DNA from: Gemmatimonadota bacterium
GTDB taxonomy: Bacteria > Gemmatimonadota > Gemmatimonadetes > Palauibacterales > Palauibacteraceae
Direction: 5' to 3'
DNA: 5,608 nt
Assembly (NCBI GenBank): GCA_030598525.1
Contig: JAUVPT010000128.1
Coordinates: forward strand, 1 to 5,608
This document shows, piece by piece, positions 1-4,937 of this stretch. The notes under the pieces are model-generated. The model searched no databases. It was not told where the DNA came from and saw only the letters and a program-made list of their open reading frames with translations. Positions within the stretch are counted from its first letter, which is position 1. Each line of letters opens with the position of its first letter. The position numbers and the translations under genes are program-made.

Positions 1-185
1 ACCTCGGCCGCCGTCAACCCTGCCGCCTCCTGCGGCTCGATCCCGCGCAGCGAGCCCCGTGCCATATCCACGTCGAACGCACGGCGGATTGATTCCATCT
101 CGTAGAGCTGGAAATTGTCCACGGATTGCTGTGGGAGGTATCGTCCCGACCCGGCCACGAAGGCCTGTGGCACGCTCGTCGTCAA
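1..185 (-). CDS. 3-oxoacyl-ACP synthase III (FabH/KAS III)-like protein, N-terminal part, truncated by window edge
   Basis: An open frame runs from TTG at 185 off the left edge, giving 61 residues. Near its start it reads AFVAGSGRYLPQQSVDN, which resembles the first strand and turn of KAS III enzymes (I.GtGsYLP....N). Members of that family condense acyl-CoA with malonyl-ACP in fatty acid or related pathways, and some homologues make other ketide products. The catalytic Cys-His-Asn residues would lie outside the window, so activity cannot be judged. The TTG start is chosen because a GGGA ribosome-binding motif lies 6 nt upstream; GTG at 173 is the alternative. An in-frame TGA lies shortly upstream, so the frame cannot extend much further. 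The insert after the first motif (LYEMESIRRAFDVDMARGSL) is longer than in E. coli FabH, so a divergent thiolase-fold member is more likely than the housekeeping enzyme. The family call rests on this short stretch. Confidence 0.55.
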   Translation of the reverse strand, partial: MTTSVPQAFVAGSGRYLPQQSVDNFQLYEMESIRRAFDVDMARGSLRGIEPQEAAGLTAAE

Positions 186-268
186 AGCTCTTCCCGCCTC
201 TCCATGGGTTCACGCCTCCGCCCGACCTCTGAGCGGGTCCGCCGGAATTCGTGAGACTACGGTTGGCG

Positions 269-297
269 AAGATAGGGGATGAGCCGGCTGACCTCAA
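269..297 (-). promoter_or_regulatory. Weak sigma-70-like promoter candidate upstream of the KAS III-like gene
   Basis: On the minus strand TTGAGG (297-292) and TATCTT (274-269) are separated by 17 nt. Each box matches 4 of 6 consensus bases. The pair lies about 80 nt before the TTG start and after a candidate terminator hairpin, which suits an independent transcription unit. A match of this quality occurs easily by chance. Confidence 0.25.
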
Positions 298-320
298 TTC
301 GGGGCGGGCTTCGTGGAGGG

Positions 321-346
321 CGCGCCACCCCCGGACGGATGGCGCG
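321..346 (-). terminator. GC-rich inverted repeat after the four-gene run, possible terminator
   Basis: Perfect 7-bp arms CGCGCCA (321-327) and TGGCGCG (340-346) enclose a 12-nt loop, starting about 21 nt past the stop codon of the helical repeat gene. Its position fits transcription termination at the end of the sigma operon. There is no T-run after the stem on the minus strand, so it is not a classical intrinsic terminator. It could be a Rho-assisted or pausing structure. Confidence 0.4.
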
Positions 347-367
347 GAACGTCTGCGGAAGCCTGTC

Positions 368-1120
368 TCAGCCCCCGTCGCGATGTCGATGCGGCGGTTC
401 GCTCCCCGGTGGAACGGGCGTGGCACCGTCCGGCCGACGGCTCGGTTGCGACTGGCGGTCGCGCTGATGGGACAGTGTCCCGGCTCGACGGCGGACCTCA
501 TCGACCGCGGTGCTCCAGTCCGCTCCCTGCCGCATCCGTCGCCGGACCGCCGCGGAGAGTCCCAGCATCTGGTCGCCGCGTGTGCCCCTGTCCATCGCCG
601 AATTGACCATCTCCAGGGCGTTCGCTGTCGGTACCCCTGCGTCGGTCAGATCGCTGAGGACGATAAGGGGAACGGCCAGGTCCCTCGCTCCTCTCTCACG
701 ACCCGCGACGGACCGGATCGCGTCCCGCGGAACGCCGCGGCGCAGAGCCTCGGCGGCGGCCGCCAGGCTGGCCGGCCTGCGGTCCGGGCCCAGGATGTCC
801 CTGGCCTCTCGCAGCCTGCCCGCATACGCATCCAGGGCGGACACCACGCGTTCGGGTGGATAGCCCTTTGCGGCTCCCTCGAAGGCCTTGCGCGCGATCA
901 GCCCCGGCGGAACACCCGCCTCCCGGGCTTCACGAGCGATCTCCCTGACCCGGGCCGCGTACTCAGCCGGCATGGCGTCCTCGAGTCGCCTGGGATTGGC
1001 TTCCTGTCCCGAGGCCGGTACGGGAGACCCGACCGCGATGACGACGGCGACCAGGCCGACCAGTGCGTGTCGCGCAGATGCCCACTTCCGGGGCGACAGA
1101 CTCATTGTTCCAGTATTCAT
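368..1120 (-). CDS. Exported alpha-helical protein with recurring GVP helix-start repeats, unknown function
   Basis: I do not recognise a family for this 250-residue protein. ATG at 1120 is chosen over ATGs at 1159 and 1129 because AGGA sits 8 nt upstream. The N-terminus is a signal peptide: basic RK..R at 11-17, a hydrophobic core at about 19-31, and likely cleavage after ASG (36-38), giving a mature start QE. The mature part is almost all amphipathic helix rich in Ala, Arg and Glu. Short turns recur as G-V/Y-P followed by a helix: residues 69, 86, 129 and 162, with a degenerate copy at 199 (GAD). This suggests a small alpha-solenoid or stacked helical hairpins. Residues about 216-250 are a Gln/Arg/Pro/His-rich tail, probably disordered. 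The gene follows the barrel/CBM gene by 67 nt on the same strand and ends at a GC-rich hairpin, so it is probably the last gene of the sigma operon. A periplasmic partner or scaffold role is only inference. Confidence 0.75.
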   Translation of the reverse strand: MNTGTMSLSPRKWASARHALVGLVAVVIAVGSPVPASGQEANPRRLEDAMPAEYAARVREIAREAREAGVPPGLIARKAFEGAAKGYPPERVVSALDAYAGRLREARDILGPDRRPASLAAAAEALRRGVPRDAIRSVAGRERGARDLAVPLIVLSDLTDAGVPTANALEMVNSAMDRGTRGDQMLGLSAAVRRRMRQGADWSTAVDEVRRRAGTLSHQRDRQSQPSRRPDGATPVPPGSEPPHRHRDGG

Positions 1121-1128
1121 GGCACACA

Positions 1129-1132
1129 TCCT
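1129..1132 (-). promoter_or_regulatory. Ribosome binding site AGGA that fixes the start of the helical repeat gene
   Basis: AGGA lies 8 nt before ATG at 1120. The two upstream in-frame ATGs (1129 and 1159) would put a polar, Arg-containing extension ahead of the signal peptide, and I saw no comparable site for either. Confidence 0.55.
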
Positions 1133-1139
1133 GTCGGAC

Positions 1140-1153
1140 GAACGCGGAACGCG
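1140..1153. repeat. Tandem heptamer GAACGCG x2 in the barrel/helical gene spacer
   Basis: GAACGCG occurs twice head to tail (1140-1146 and 1147-1153) in the 67-nt spacer. On the minus strand it reads CGCGTTC twice and can fold as CGCG-TTC-CGCG. It may be an attenuating structure or a binding site, or simply chance in GC-rich DNA. Confidence 0.35.
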
Positions 1154-1187
1154 CTCCATCCATTCGTTCTCAAGACGACTTCCAGGC

Positions 1188-2426
1188 TCATGGCGTCACA
1201 TCCGTCGGACGTAACGGCTCGTTGACAAAGATCGAAGCTTGAACTCCCCCCCACTCGTCCTCCGTCAGACCGGGGGCCTCCGACGGGACGTACCAGGCAC
1301 CATCCACGAAGAACCCGAAGTGGTGCACGCCGGGAGTGATCGGCAGCCTGACCCGCCAGACGTCTCCGTCCCGAAGCATCGGGACCGCCTCCCAGTTCGT
1401 GAACTCGCCGACGCACTCGACCCTTCTCGCCCCCGGATCCCTCAGAGCAAGGGCGAGAATCAACCCACCGTCTTCCAGGATCTCCCAACCAAGTTCCGGA
1501 ACCGGACCGAAACGTGCCAGTTCGATGCTGACGCCGGCGCCGAGACCGCCCGCCGCGGGCGAATCGAGCAGGGGGTCAGGCCCATATCTTCCACCGGAGG
1601 CGAGGAAGGTGGACTTGCCCCCCGTGCGGACTCTCACACCTGCGATCAGGACGACCTCCTCGCCGTCCGGGGTGTCCCACACCGCGCCCTCCACATAAAA
1701 GATCCCGGCCTCCGGACGTAATTCGAGTCCGAGGCGACCGACGACGTAGGGCCCCTGCGGGCTTTCGTAGGCCTCGACGGCGAGCCGCGGGGCCAGGGGC
1801 CCCAATTGCTGCTCGATCTCCGCGGCTCCTCCCCAGGCCCATAGATCCGAAGCGACGGGGAAGCCGACCTGAAAGACACGCGGACCGAACCTGGTATCCC
1901 GGACGAACGTCTCGATGACGGTCACTTCCGAGGTTCCCAGGCCACCGTATCCGCTCAGGCGAATGAATGTGCCACCAAACGTGAAACCCAGCTCGGGCTC
2001 TACCCGGGCGTACGCTGCGCGATACGGCACGGGCTCACCCACGGTGAATGCCTCGCCCATGACGGCGAGGCCAAGCGACACGGTTCGGGAAACCGGCTGC
2101 AGCCAGCCACGCCCCGCCAGGAGAGAGGCCCAACTGGCGCCTTCCTCGCTCAACGCGAGTCCCCCCATACCCGCGGCGTGAAAGTAGCCTCCAGCCCCGA
2201 AAGATCCTCCGAGCCGCAAGCCGCCGTTCGCGTAGGTGCTCGCGATACCGGTTCCGCCCGCGGGAGGCAGGGAGTAGGAAGCCCCGAGATCCAGGGCGAG
2301 GGAAGTCTCCTGGGCGGCGACCTGCCCGCCCGTCAACACGCACAGCAGCATCGCGGCCGCCCCGACGGCGACGACACTCCCGATGCGCCGTCGACCGTTC
2401 GGCCGTGCGCTTCTGAGGGGTCTCAC
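1188..2426 (-). CDS. Exported beta-rich (probable outer-membrane barrel) protein with C-terminal AMPK/CBM48-type glycogen-binding module
   Basis: This 412-residue protein starts at GTG 2426, 11 nt after the anti-sigma stop. The frame is open further upstream, but there it only shadows the anti-sigma gene. Residues 1-38 are a signal peptide (RRR at 12-14, hydrophobic core about 16-31, cleavage near VAA|QE). Residues about 40-325 are glycine-rich alternating-hydrophobicity strands typical of outer-membrane barrels, such as GLRLGGSFGAGGYF and FIRLSGYGGLG. Residues about 325-402 form a carbohydrate-binding module of the AMPK-beta/isoamylase N-terminal type: GEFTNW with Trp345, DVW with Trp357, PGVHHF, and FFVDGAW with Trp378. 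Aromatic residues matching Trp345 and Trp378 bind glucan in AMPK beta; the lysine of AMPK's YKF strand is absent here. No catalytic glycosidase domain is visible, so a binding, display or sensing role is inferred. The operon position links it to the anti-sigma, which carries a related module. No strong Shine-Dalgarno precedes the start, so translation may be coupled. The barrel call is based on sequence texture. Confidence 0.75.
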   Translation of the reverse strand: MRPLRSARPNGRRRIGSVVAVGAAAMLLCVLTGGQVAAQETSLALDLGASYSLPPAGGTGIASTYANGGLRLGGSFGAGGYFHAAGMGGLALSEEGASWASLLAGRGWLQPVSRTVSLGLAVMGEAFTVGEPVPYRAAYARVEPELGFTFGGTFIRLSGYGGLGTSEVTVIETFVRDTRFGPRVFQVGFPVASDLWAWGGAAEIEQQLGPLAPRLAVEAYESPQGPYVVGRLGLELRPEAGIFYVEGAVWDTPDGEEVVLIAGVRVRTGGKSTFLASGGRYGPDPLLDSPAAGGLGAGVSIELARFGPVPELGWEILEDGGLILALALRDPGARRVECVGEFTNWEAVPMLRDGDVWRVRLPITPGVHHFGFFVDGAWYVPSEAPGLTEDEWGGVQASIFVNEPLRPTDVTP

Positions 2427-2438
2427 GCCCGCAGGCGT
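2425..2438 (-). promoter_or_regulatory. Small hairpin spanning the anti-sigma stop and barrel-gene start
   Basis: On the minus strand ACGCC (2438-2434) pairs with GGCGT (2429-2425) around a TGCG loop. The stem covers the last base of the anti-sigma TGA and the first two bases of the GTG start. Ribosomes finishing the anti-sigma would melt it, which would couple translation of the two genes. The stem is only 5 bp and the function is inferred. Confidence 0.35.
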
Positions 2439-3040
2439 CAGGTACCGTTGAGCGTGGACACGGCCACGATCGCGTTCTGCTGCCCGAACCCGTCGTGCTG
2501 GTAGCCCGCGGCATTGGGGTCCGTGATCCAGTCCGCACCGTCGATCACGAACATGTACTCGTGCACCCCCGGCAGCAGAGGAACTCGGCCGGACCACACC
2601 CCATCTCCGTCCGCGTCCTCGAGCTCGACGGTGGGCTGCCATTCGGTAAAATCTCCGACCAGGTGAACGGTTTCGGCCGCGGGCGCGTCCACGACGAACT
2701 GAACGTATATGCGGGATTCGGCGATCGCTCCTCCACCGGGAAGACCGACGAGGCCGAGGACCAGGATAATCGCCGCAGCCGCCGCCAGCACGGCTGCCGG
2801 CGGAACCGGGACCATTCTCGGACGCAGCAGCCAGACAAGCCACCCCGGCTGGGCGGACGCCCGGTCTGCCTCAAGGGCAGCCAGCACGCGAGTATCCAGG
2901 CCCAACGGAGCGCCAGCCGGCGCTGTAACACGGATCTCCTCCAGCAAGCCATCCCACTCCTCCGCCCTGGCTCTGAGCTCCGCAGGGAGCCCTTCCAGGG
3001 GCAGATCTCCGTCCAGATAGGCCTGCAAACGGCTGTCCAT
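2438..3040 (-). CDS. Membrane anti-sigma factor-like protein with periplasmic AMPK/CBM48-type module
   Basis: This 200-residue protein probably holds the neighbouring ECF sigma factor inactive at the inner membrane. ATG 3040 is chosen because GGGAG lies 6 nt upstream and it starts 2 nt after the sigma stop; the longer frame back to 3157 only shadows the sigma gene. Residues 1-73 are cytoplasmic and acidic, opening MDSRLQAYLDGDLPLEGLP, which resembles the start of many anti-sigma proteins. They lack the HxxxCxxC zinc motif of ZAS-type anti-sigmas. Residues about 77-100 form one transmembrane helix (VPVPPAAVLAAAAAIILVLG). Residues about 108-196 form a glycogen-binding-like module: VHLVGDFTEW (Trp134), GVW (Trp149), PGVHEYMFVIDGADW (Trp171), ITDP, and QNAIVAV at the end. 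Trp134 and Trp171 match the glucan-stacking tryptophans of AMPK beta; the AMPK lysine in YKF is Met163 here. The anti-sigma role rests on gene order, topology and the N-terminus, not on a proven anti-sigma domain. The module could sense a glucan or contact the barrel protein encoded next. Confidence 0.8.
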   Translation of the reverse strand: MDSRLQAYLDGDLPLEGLPAELRARAEEWDGLLEEIRVTAPAGAPLGLDTRVLAALEADRASAQPGWLVWLLRPRMVPVPPAAVLAAAAAIILVLGLVGLPGGGAIAESRIYVQFVVDAPAAETVHLVGDFTEWQPTVELEDADGDGVWSGRVPLLPGVHEYMFVIDGADWITDPNAAGYQHDGFGQQNAIVAVSTLNGT

Positions 3041-3042
3041 TC

Positions 3043-3609
3043 TCAACTCCCGTACGACTGGAGCAGCACCTGCAGCTCCTCGCGAGCCCGGTGCACTCTC
3101 ATTTTGAGGGCCGGCACCGATACGTCCAGCGTTTCGGACATTTCGGTATACGACCAACCCTCGACGTGTTTCATCAGAAACGCCTCTCTCTGCTCCACCG
3201 GAAGGCTCCGCAAAGCCTGCTCGATCTCATTCCTCACACTTCCGAGTTCCGCCTCGCGTTCCGGGTCTCCGTCGGTCGCGACAAGGCCCGGCATCTTCTC
3301 GACCGGAACCGTCGTCCGCTGCGACTTCAGGAAGTCCTTGCACGCGTTGGCTCCGATTCGAAACAGCCAGGCACCCACTCTTTCCGGGTCCCTGCATTTC
3401 CGAAGGTTGCGGTGCGCCTTGATGAACGCGGACTGCACGACATCCTCGGCGTCATCCCGGCGTCCCGTCATCCTCTCGGCGTGGCGGTACAGGAGATCCT
3501 GATACCGGCGAACGATCTCGCCGAACGCCCGCTCTGACCCTCGCAGCGCCTGAACCACCAGTTCGGCATCGGAAACGTGTCGGATATCAGACCTCGCGTC
3601 GGGTTTCAC
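3043..3609 (-). CDS. ECF-family RNA polymerase sigma factor
   Basis: This 188-residue protein has the two-domain layout of ECF (group 4) sigma factors, which direct RNA polymerase to a small regulon when released from an anti-sigma. Region 2 covers about 14-98, with AFGEIVRRYQDLLYRHAERM (28-47), the core-binding helix DAEDVVQSAFIKAHRNL (53-69), and WLFRIGANACKDFLK (81-95), which contacts the -10 region. A linker at 99-124 leads to region 4 at about 126-182, with LPVEQREAFLMKHVEG and the helix-turn-helix YTEMSETLDVSVPALKMRVHRAREEL. Length is normal for the family and there is no C-terminal extension. The start is GTG 3609; no clear Shine-Dalgarno precedes it, but a promoter-like element ends just upstream, so the message may be leaderless. 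The stop overlaps the ribosome-binding region of the anti-sigma gene, which implies coupled synthesis of the pair. Confidence 0.95.
   Translation of the reverse strand: MKPDARSDIRHVSDAELVVQALRGSERAFGEIVRRYQDLLYRHAERMTGRRDDAEDVVQSAFIKAHRNLRKCRDPERVGAWLFRIGANACKDFLKSQRTTVPVEKMPGLVATDGDPEREAELGSVRNEIEQALRSLPVEQREAFLMKHVEGWSYTEMSETLDVSVPALKMRVHRAREELQVLLQSYGS
3047..3051 (-). promoter_or_regulatory. Ribosome binding site GGGAG of the anti-sigma gene, inside the sigma 3' end
   Basis: GGGAG (3051-3047) lies 6 nt before ATG 3040 and within the last codons of the sigma gene. It fixes the anti-sigma start and implies translational coupling, which keeps sigma and anti-sigma amounts matched. Confidence 0.75.
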
Positions 3610-3612
3610 CAG

Positions 3613-3642
3613 TATGACGAGCGGTGGCGTCCCGGGGTCACA
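3613..3642 (-). promoter_or_regulatory. Candidate ECF-type (autoregulatory) promoter of the sigma operon
   Basis: On the minus strand TGTGACC (3642-3636) is followed after 16 nt by CGTCATA (3619-3613). A CGTC-type -10 about 16 nt from a -35 box is the usual ECF promoter layout, although the common AAC core of the -35 is GAC here. Transcription would begin at or within a few bases of the GTG start at 3609, which would explain the missing Shine-Dalgarno. Autoregulation is common for ECF operons but is inferred here. Confidence 0.35.
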
Positions 3643-3649
3643 TCTTCTC

Positions 3650-3679
3650 GTGGCAACGATCGACGGATCGTGGTAGTAT
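3650..3679 (+). promoter_or_regulatory. Candidate sigma-70-like promoter of the PLP enzyme gene
   Basis: GTGGCA (3650-3655) and TAGTAT (3674-3679) are 18 nt apart, each with 4 of 6 consensus bases. The -10 box ends 7 nt before ATG 3687 and no Shine-Dalgarno is visible, so a leaderless or near-leaderless transcript is possible. Confidence 0.3.
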
Positions 3680-3686
3680 CCGATCC
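3656..3686. promoter_or_regulatory. Nested inverted repeats in the divergent intergenic region, possible operator
   Basis: ACGATC (3656-3661) and GATCGT (3666-3671) form a 6-bp dyad with a 4-nt gap. GGATCG (3665-3670) and CGATCC (3681-3686) form a second 6-bp dyad with a 10-nt gap, and the two overlap. Together they cover the spacer and -10 box of the candidate plus-strand promoter and end next to ATG 3687. A regulator bound here could control one or both divergent genes. No regulator gene of this kind is in the window. Confidence 0.35.
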
Positions 3687-4778
3687 ATGTCCACTATCCA
3701 CGACATTCCGACCCCTGCGCTGCTCCTGGACATCGACGTGCTGGAGGGAAACCTCAGGCGGATGGCCGGGCGATGCAAGGAACTCGGTGTACGGTTGAGA
3801 CCTCACGTCAAGACGCACAAGTGCCTCGAGATCGCATTCGCCCAGCGAGCGCTCGGCGCTCACGGAATCACGGTATCTACGCTCGCGGAAGCTCGGGCGT
3901 TCGCCGACGGCGGGTTCGACGACATCACCTGGGCATTTCCTGTTAATCCGGGGAGGCTGCAGGAGGCGGCCGAGCTGGCGGCTCGCGTACGGCTCGGAGT
4001 GGTCGCCGATTCGGTGACGGCCGTGGACGGCCTGATCGGTACGGGAGCCCCCTTCCGGGTGTGGATCAAGATCGACTGTGGCTATGGACGGGCCGGCGTC
4101 GACCCCGGGTCGGCGGTCCCCAGGGAGCTTGCCGGGCGCGTGATCGACGGCGGGCTGGAACTGGCAGGAATACTCTCACACTCCGGCAACGCCTACCGCG
4201 CGACCTCCCGTGACGAGATGGCCCGGATTGCCGACCTGGAACGACGCATCATGGCCGATCTGGCCGAGGAGCTGGCAGCCGACGGAATCCCCGTCCCCGA
4301 CGCCAGCATCGGTTCCACTCCGTCGATGTCCGCATATCGGACTCTGCAGGGCGTGTCCGAGGTCCGACCCGGCAACTACGCGCTGCACGATTACACGCAG
4401 GTGCTGCTCGGGTCATGCGATGTGGAGGAATGCGCCGCCACGGTGCTGACCACGGTGGTTTCCTCCAGTCGTGAGCGCGACACCGCTGTCGTGGATGCGG
4501 GGGCCCTGGCCATGTCCCTCGACCCGGGCCCCACGCACATGGGACGCCGCAGTTTCGGCGAAGTTCTCGACGAGCGGGCTCCGGGAAGGATGCGGCGAAA
4601 TGCCCGATTAACCTCGCTCAGTCAGGAACACGGGATCGTATCCCGCTTCCTCGACGTCGGGACCCGCATCAGGGTACTTCCCAACCACTCATGCCTCACT
4701 GTGGCCTGTTTTGACGCCTTTTCGGTGGTCCGTGGCGACGACATCCTGGACTCCTGGCCCGTTCTCCGACAGCGCTGA
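3687..4778 (+). CDS. PLP-dependent D-serine dehydratase / D-threonine aldolase-like enzyme (alanine racemase-type barrel, DSD1 family)
   Basis: This 363-residue cytoplasmic enzyme belongs to the fold-type III PLP proteins that act on D-amino acids with a beta-hydroxyl. D-serine dehydratase makes pyruvate and ammonia; D-threonine aldolase makes glycine and an aldehyde. The N-terminus IPTPALLLDIDVLEGNLRRM is typical of the family. RPHVKTHK (38-45) carries the Schiff-base lysine, probably Lys42. Further family motifs are VWIKIDCGYGRAGV (125-138), SHSGNAY (164-170), the phosphate-binding GSTPS (209-213) and RPGNY (227-231). PNHSC (332-336) gives His334 and Cys336, the HxC metal pair known from eukaryotic D-serine dehydratase; aldolases usually have HxD. 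This favours a dehydratase-like metal site, but the substrate cannot be fixed from sequence. ATG 3687 is chosen because homology begins there; the frame upstream to 3624 lies in the divergent promoter region. Length is close to the family norm, with a slightly degenerate C-terminus (LTVACFDAF). Confidence 0.88.
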   Translation: MSTIHDIPTPALLLDIDVLEGNLRRMAGRCKELGVRLRPHVKTHKCLEIAFAQRALGAHGITVSTLAEARAFADGGFDDITWAFPVNPGRLQEAAELAARVRLGVVADSVTAVDGLIGTGAPFRVWIKIDCGYGRAGVDPGSAVPRELAGRVIDGGLELAGILSHSGNAYRATSRDEMARIADLERRIMADLAEELAADGIPVPDASIGSTPSMSAYRTLQGVSEVRPGNYALHDYTQVLLGSCDVEECAATVLTTVVSSSRERDTAVVDAGALAMSLDPGPTHMGRRSFGEVLDERAPGRMRRNARLTSLSQEHGIVSRFLDVGTRIRVLPNHSCLTVACFDAFSVVRGDDILDSWPVLRQR

Positions 4779-4786
4779 TCTCTCTC

Positions 4787-4802
4787 TGGCACGCGAGATG
4801 CA
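4787..4802 (+). promoter_or_regulatory. Near-consensus sigma-54 (RpoN) -24/-12 promoter
   Basis: TGGCACG (4787-4793), 4 nt, then ATGCA (4798-4802) matches the sigma-54 consensus TGGCACG-N4-TTGCA at all but one base, with exact GG-to-GC spacing. It begins 9 nt after the PLP enzyme stop and faces the membrane protein gene, giving a leader of roughly 125 nt. Sigma-54 promoters need an AAA+ activator bound upstream, whose site would lie inside the PLP enzyme gene. I saw no clear activator site. Confidence 0.55.
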
Positions 4803-4872
4803 AACATCGGGCGCTGGAAGCGTTCGGTCCGCCTGTGCGAACCGGACTCATGGCGAACCTCGAGTGGCTGCG

Positions 4873-4907
4873 CCCCGGCGACTCGTGGCCCCCTCACGAG
4901 AACGGGG
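4873..4907 (+). promoter_or_regulatory. Stem-loop in the leader of the membrane protein gene
   Basis: CTCGTG (4882-4887) and CACGAG (4895-4900) form a perfect 6-bp stem with a 7-nt loop. Outer CCCCG (4873-4877) can pair with CGGGG (4903-4907) across a small asymmetric internal loop. The structure ends 18 nt before the GGAGG site. With no T-run it is a poor intrinsic terminator for the PLP gene, so a leader structure is equally possible. Confidence 0.4.
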
Positions 4908-4925
4908 TGGCGGATGTCAGCGGAC

Positions 4926-4930
4926 GGAGG
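4926..4930 (+). promoter_or_regulatory. Ribosome binding site GGAGG of the membrane protein gene
   Basis: GGAGG lies 7 nt before ATG 4938, the strongest Shine-Dalgarno in the window. It sets the start of a frame that is otherwise easy to miss because it has no stop before the right edge. Confidence 0.75.
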
Positions 4931-4937
4931 CGTCTCG

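Noticed and set aside
251..1225. Long plus-strand frame (324 residues) antisense to the helical repeat gene
   Set aside because: Its product is low-complexity Arg/Pro/Gly-rich text with no domain. The minus-strand frame has a signal peptide, ribosome site and coherent helices, so this is a GC-rich shadow.
2427..2843. N-terminal extension of the barrel/CBM frame up to 2843
   Set aside because: It overlaps the well-supported anti-sigma gene in another frame and is Arg/Gly-rich. A signal peptide begins right after GTG 2426.
2495..3502. Plus-strand frame of 335 residues antisense to the anti-sigma and sigma genes
   Set aside because: The opposite strand encodes two recognisable proteins. This product shows no motif and is Ser/Arg-rich, as expected of a shadow.
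3624..3686. Upstream extension of the PLP enzyme to ATG 3624
   Set aside because: The extra 21 residues do not resemble the family, and the stretch carries dyads and promoter-like boxes. Homology starts at ATG 3687.
3606..3863. Minus-strand 85-residue frame whose TGA overlaps the sigma GTG start (GTGA)
   Set aside because: The overlap looks like translational coupling, but the frame is antisense to the conserved N-terminus of the PLP enzyme and has no ribosome site or recognisable sequence.
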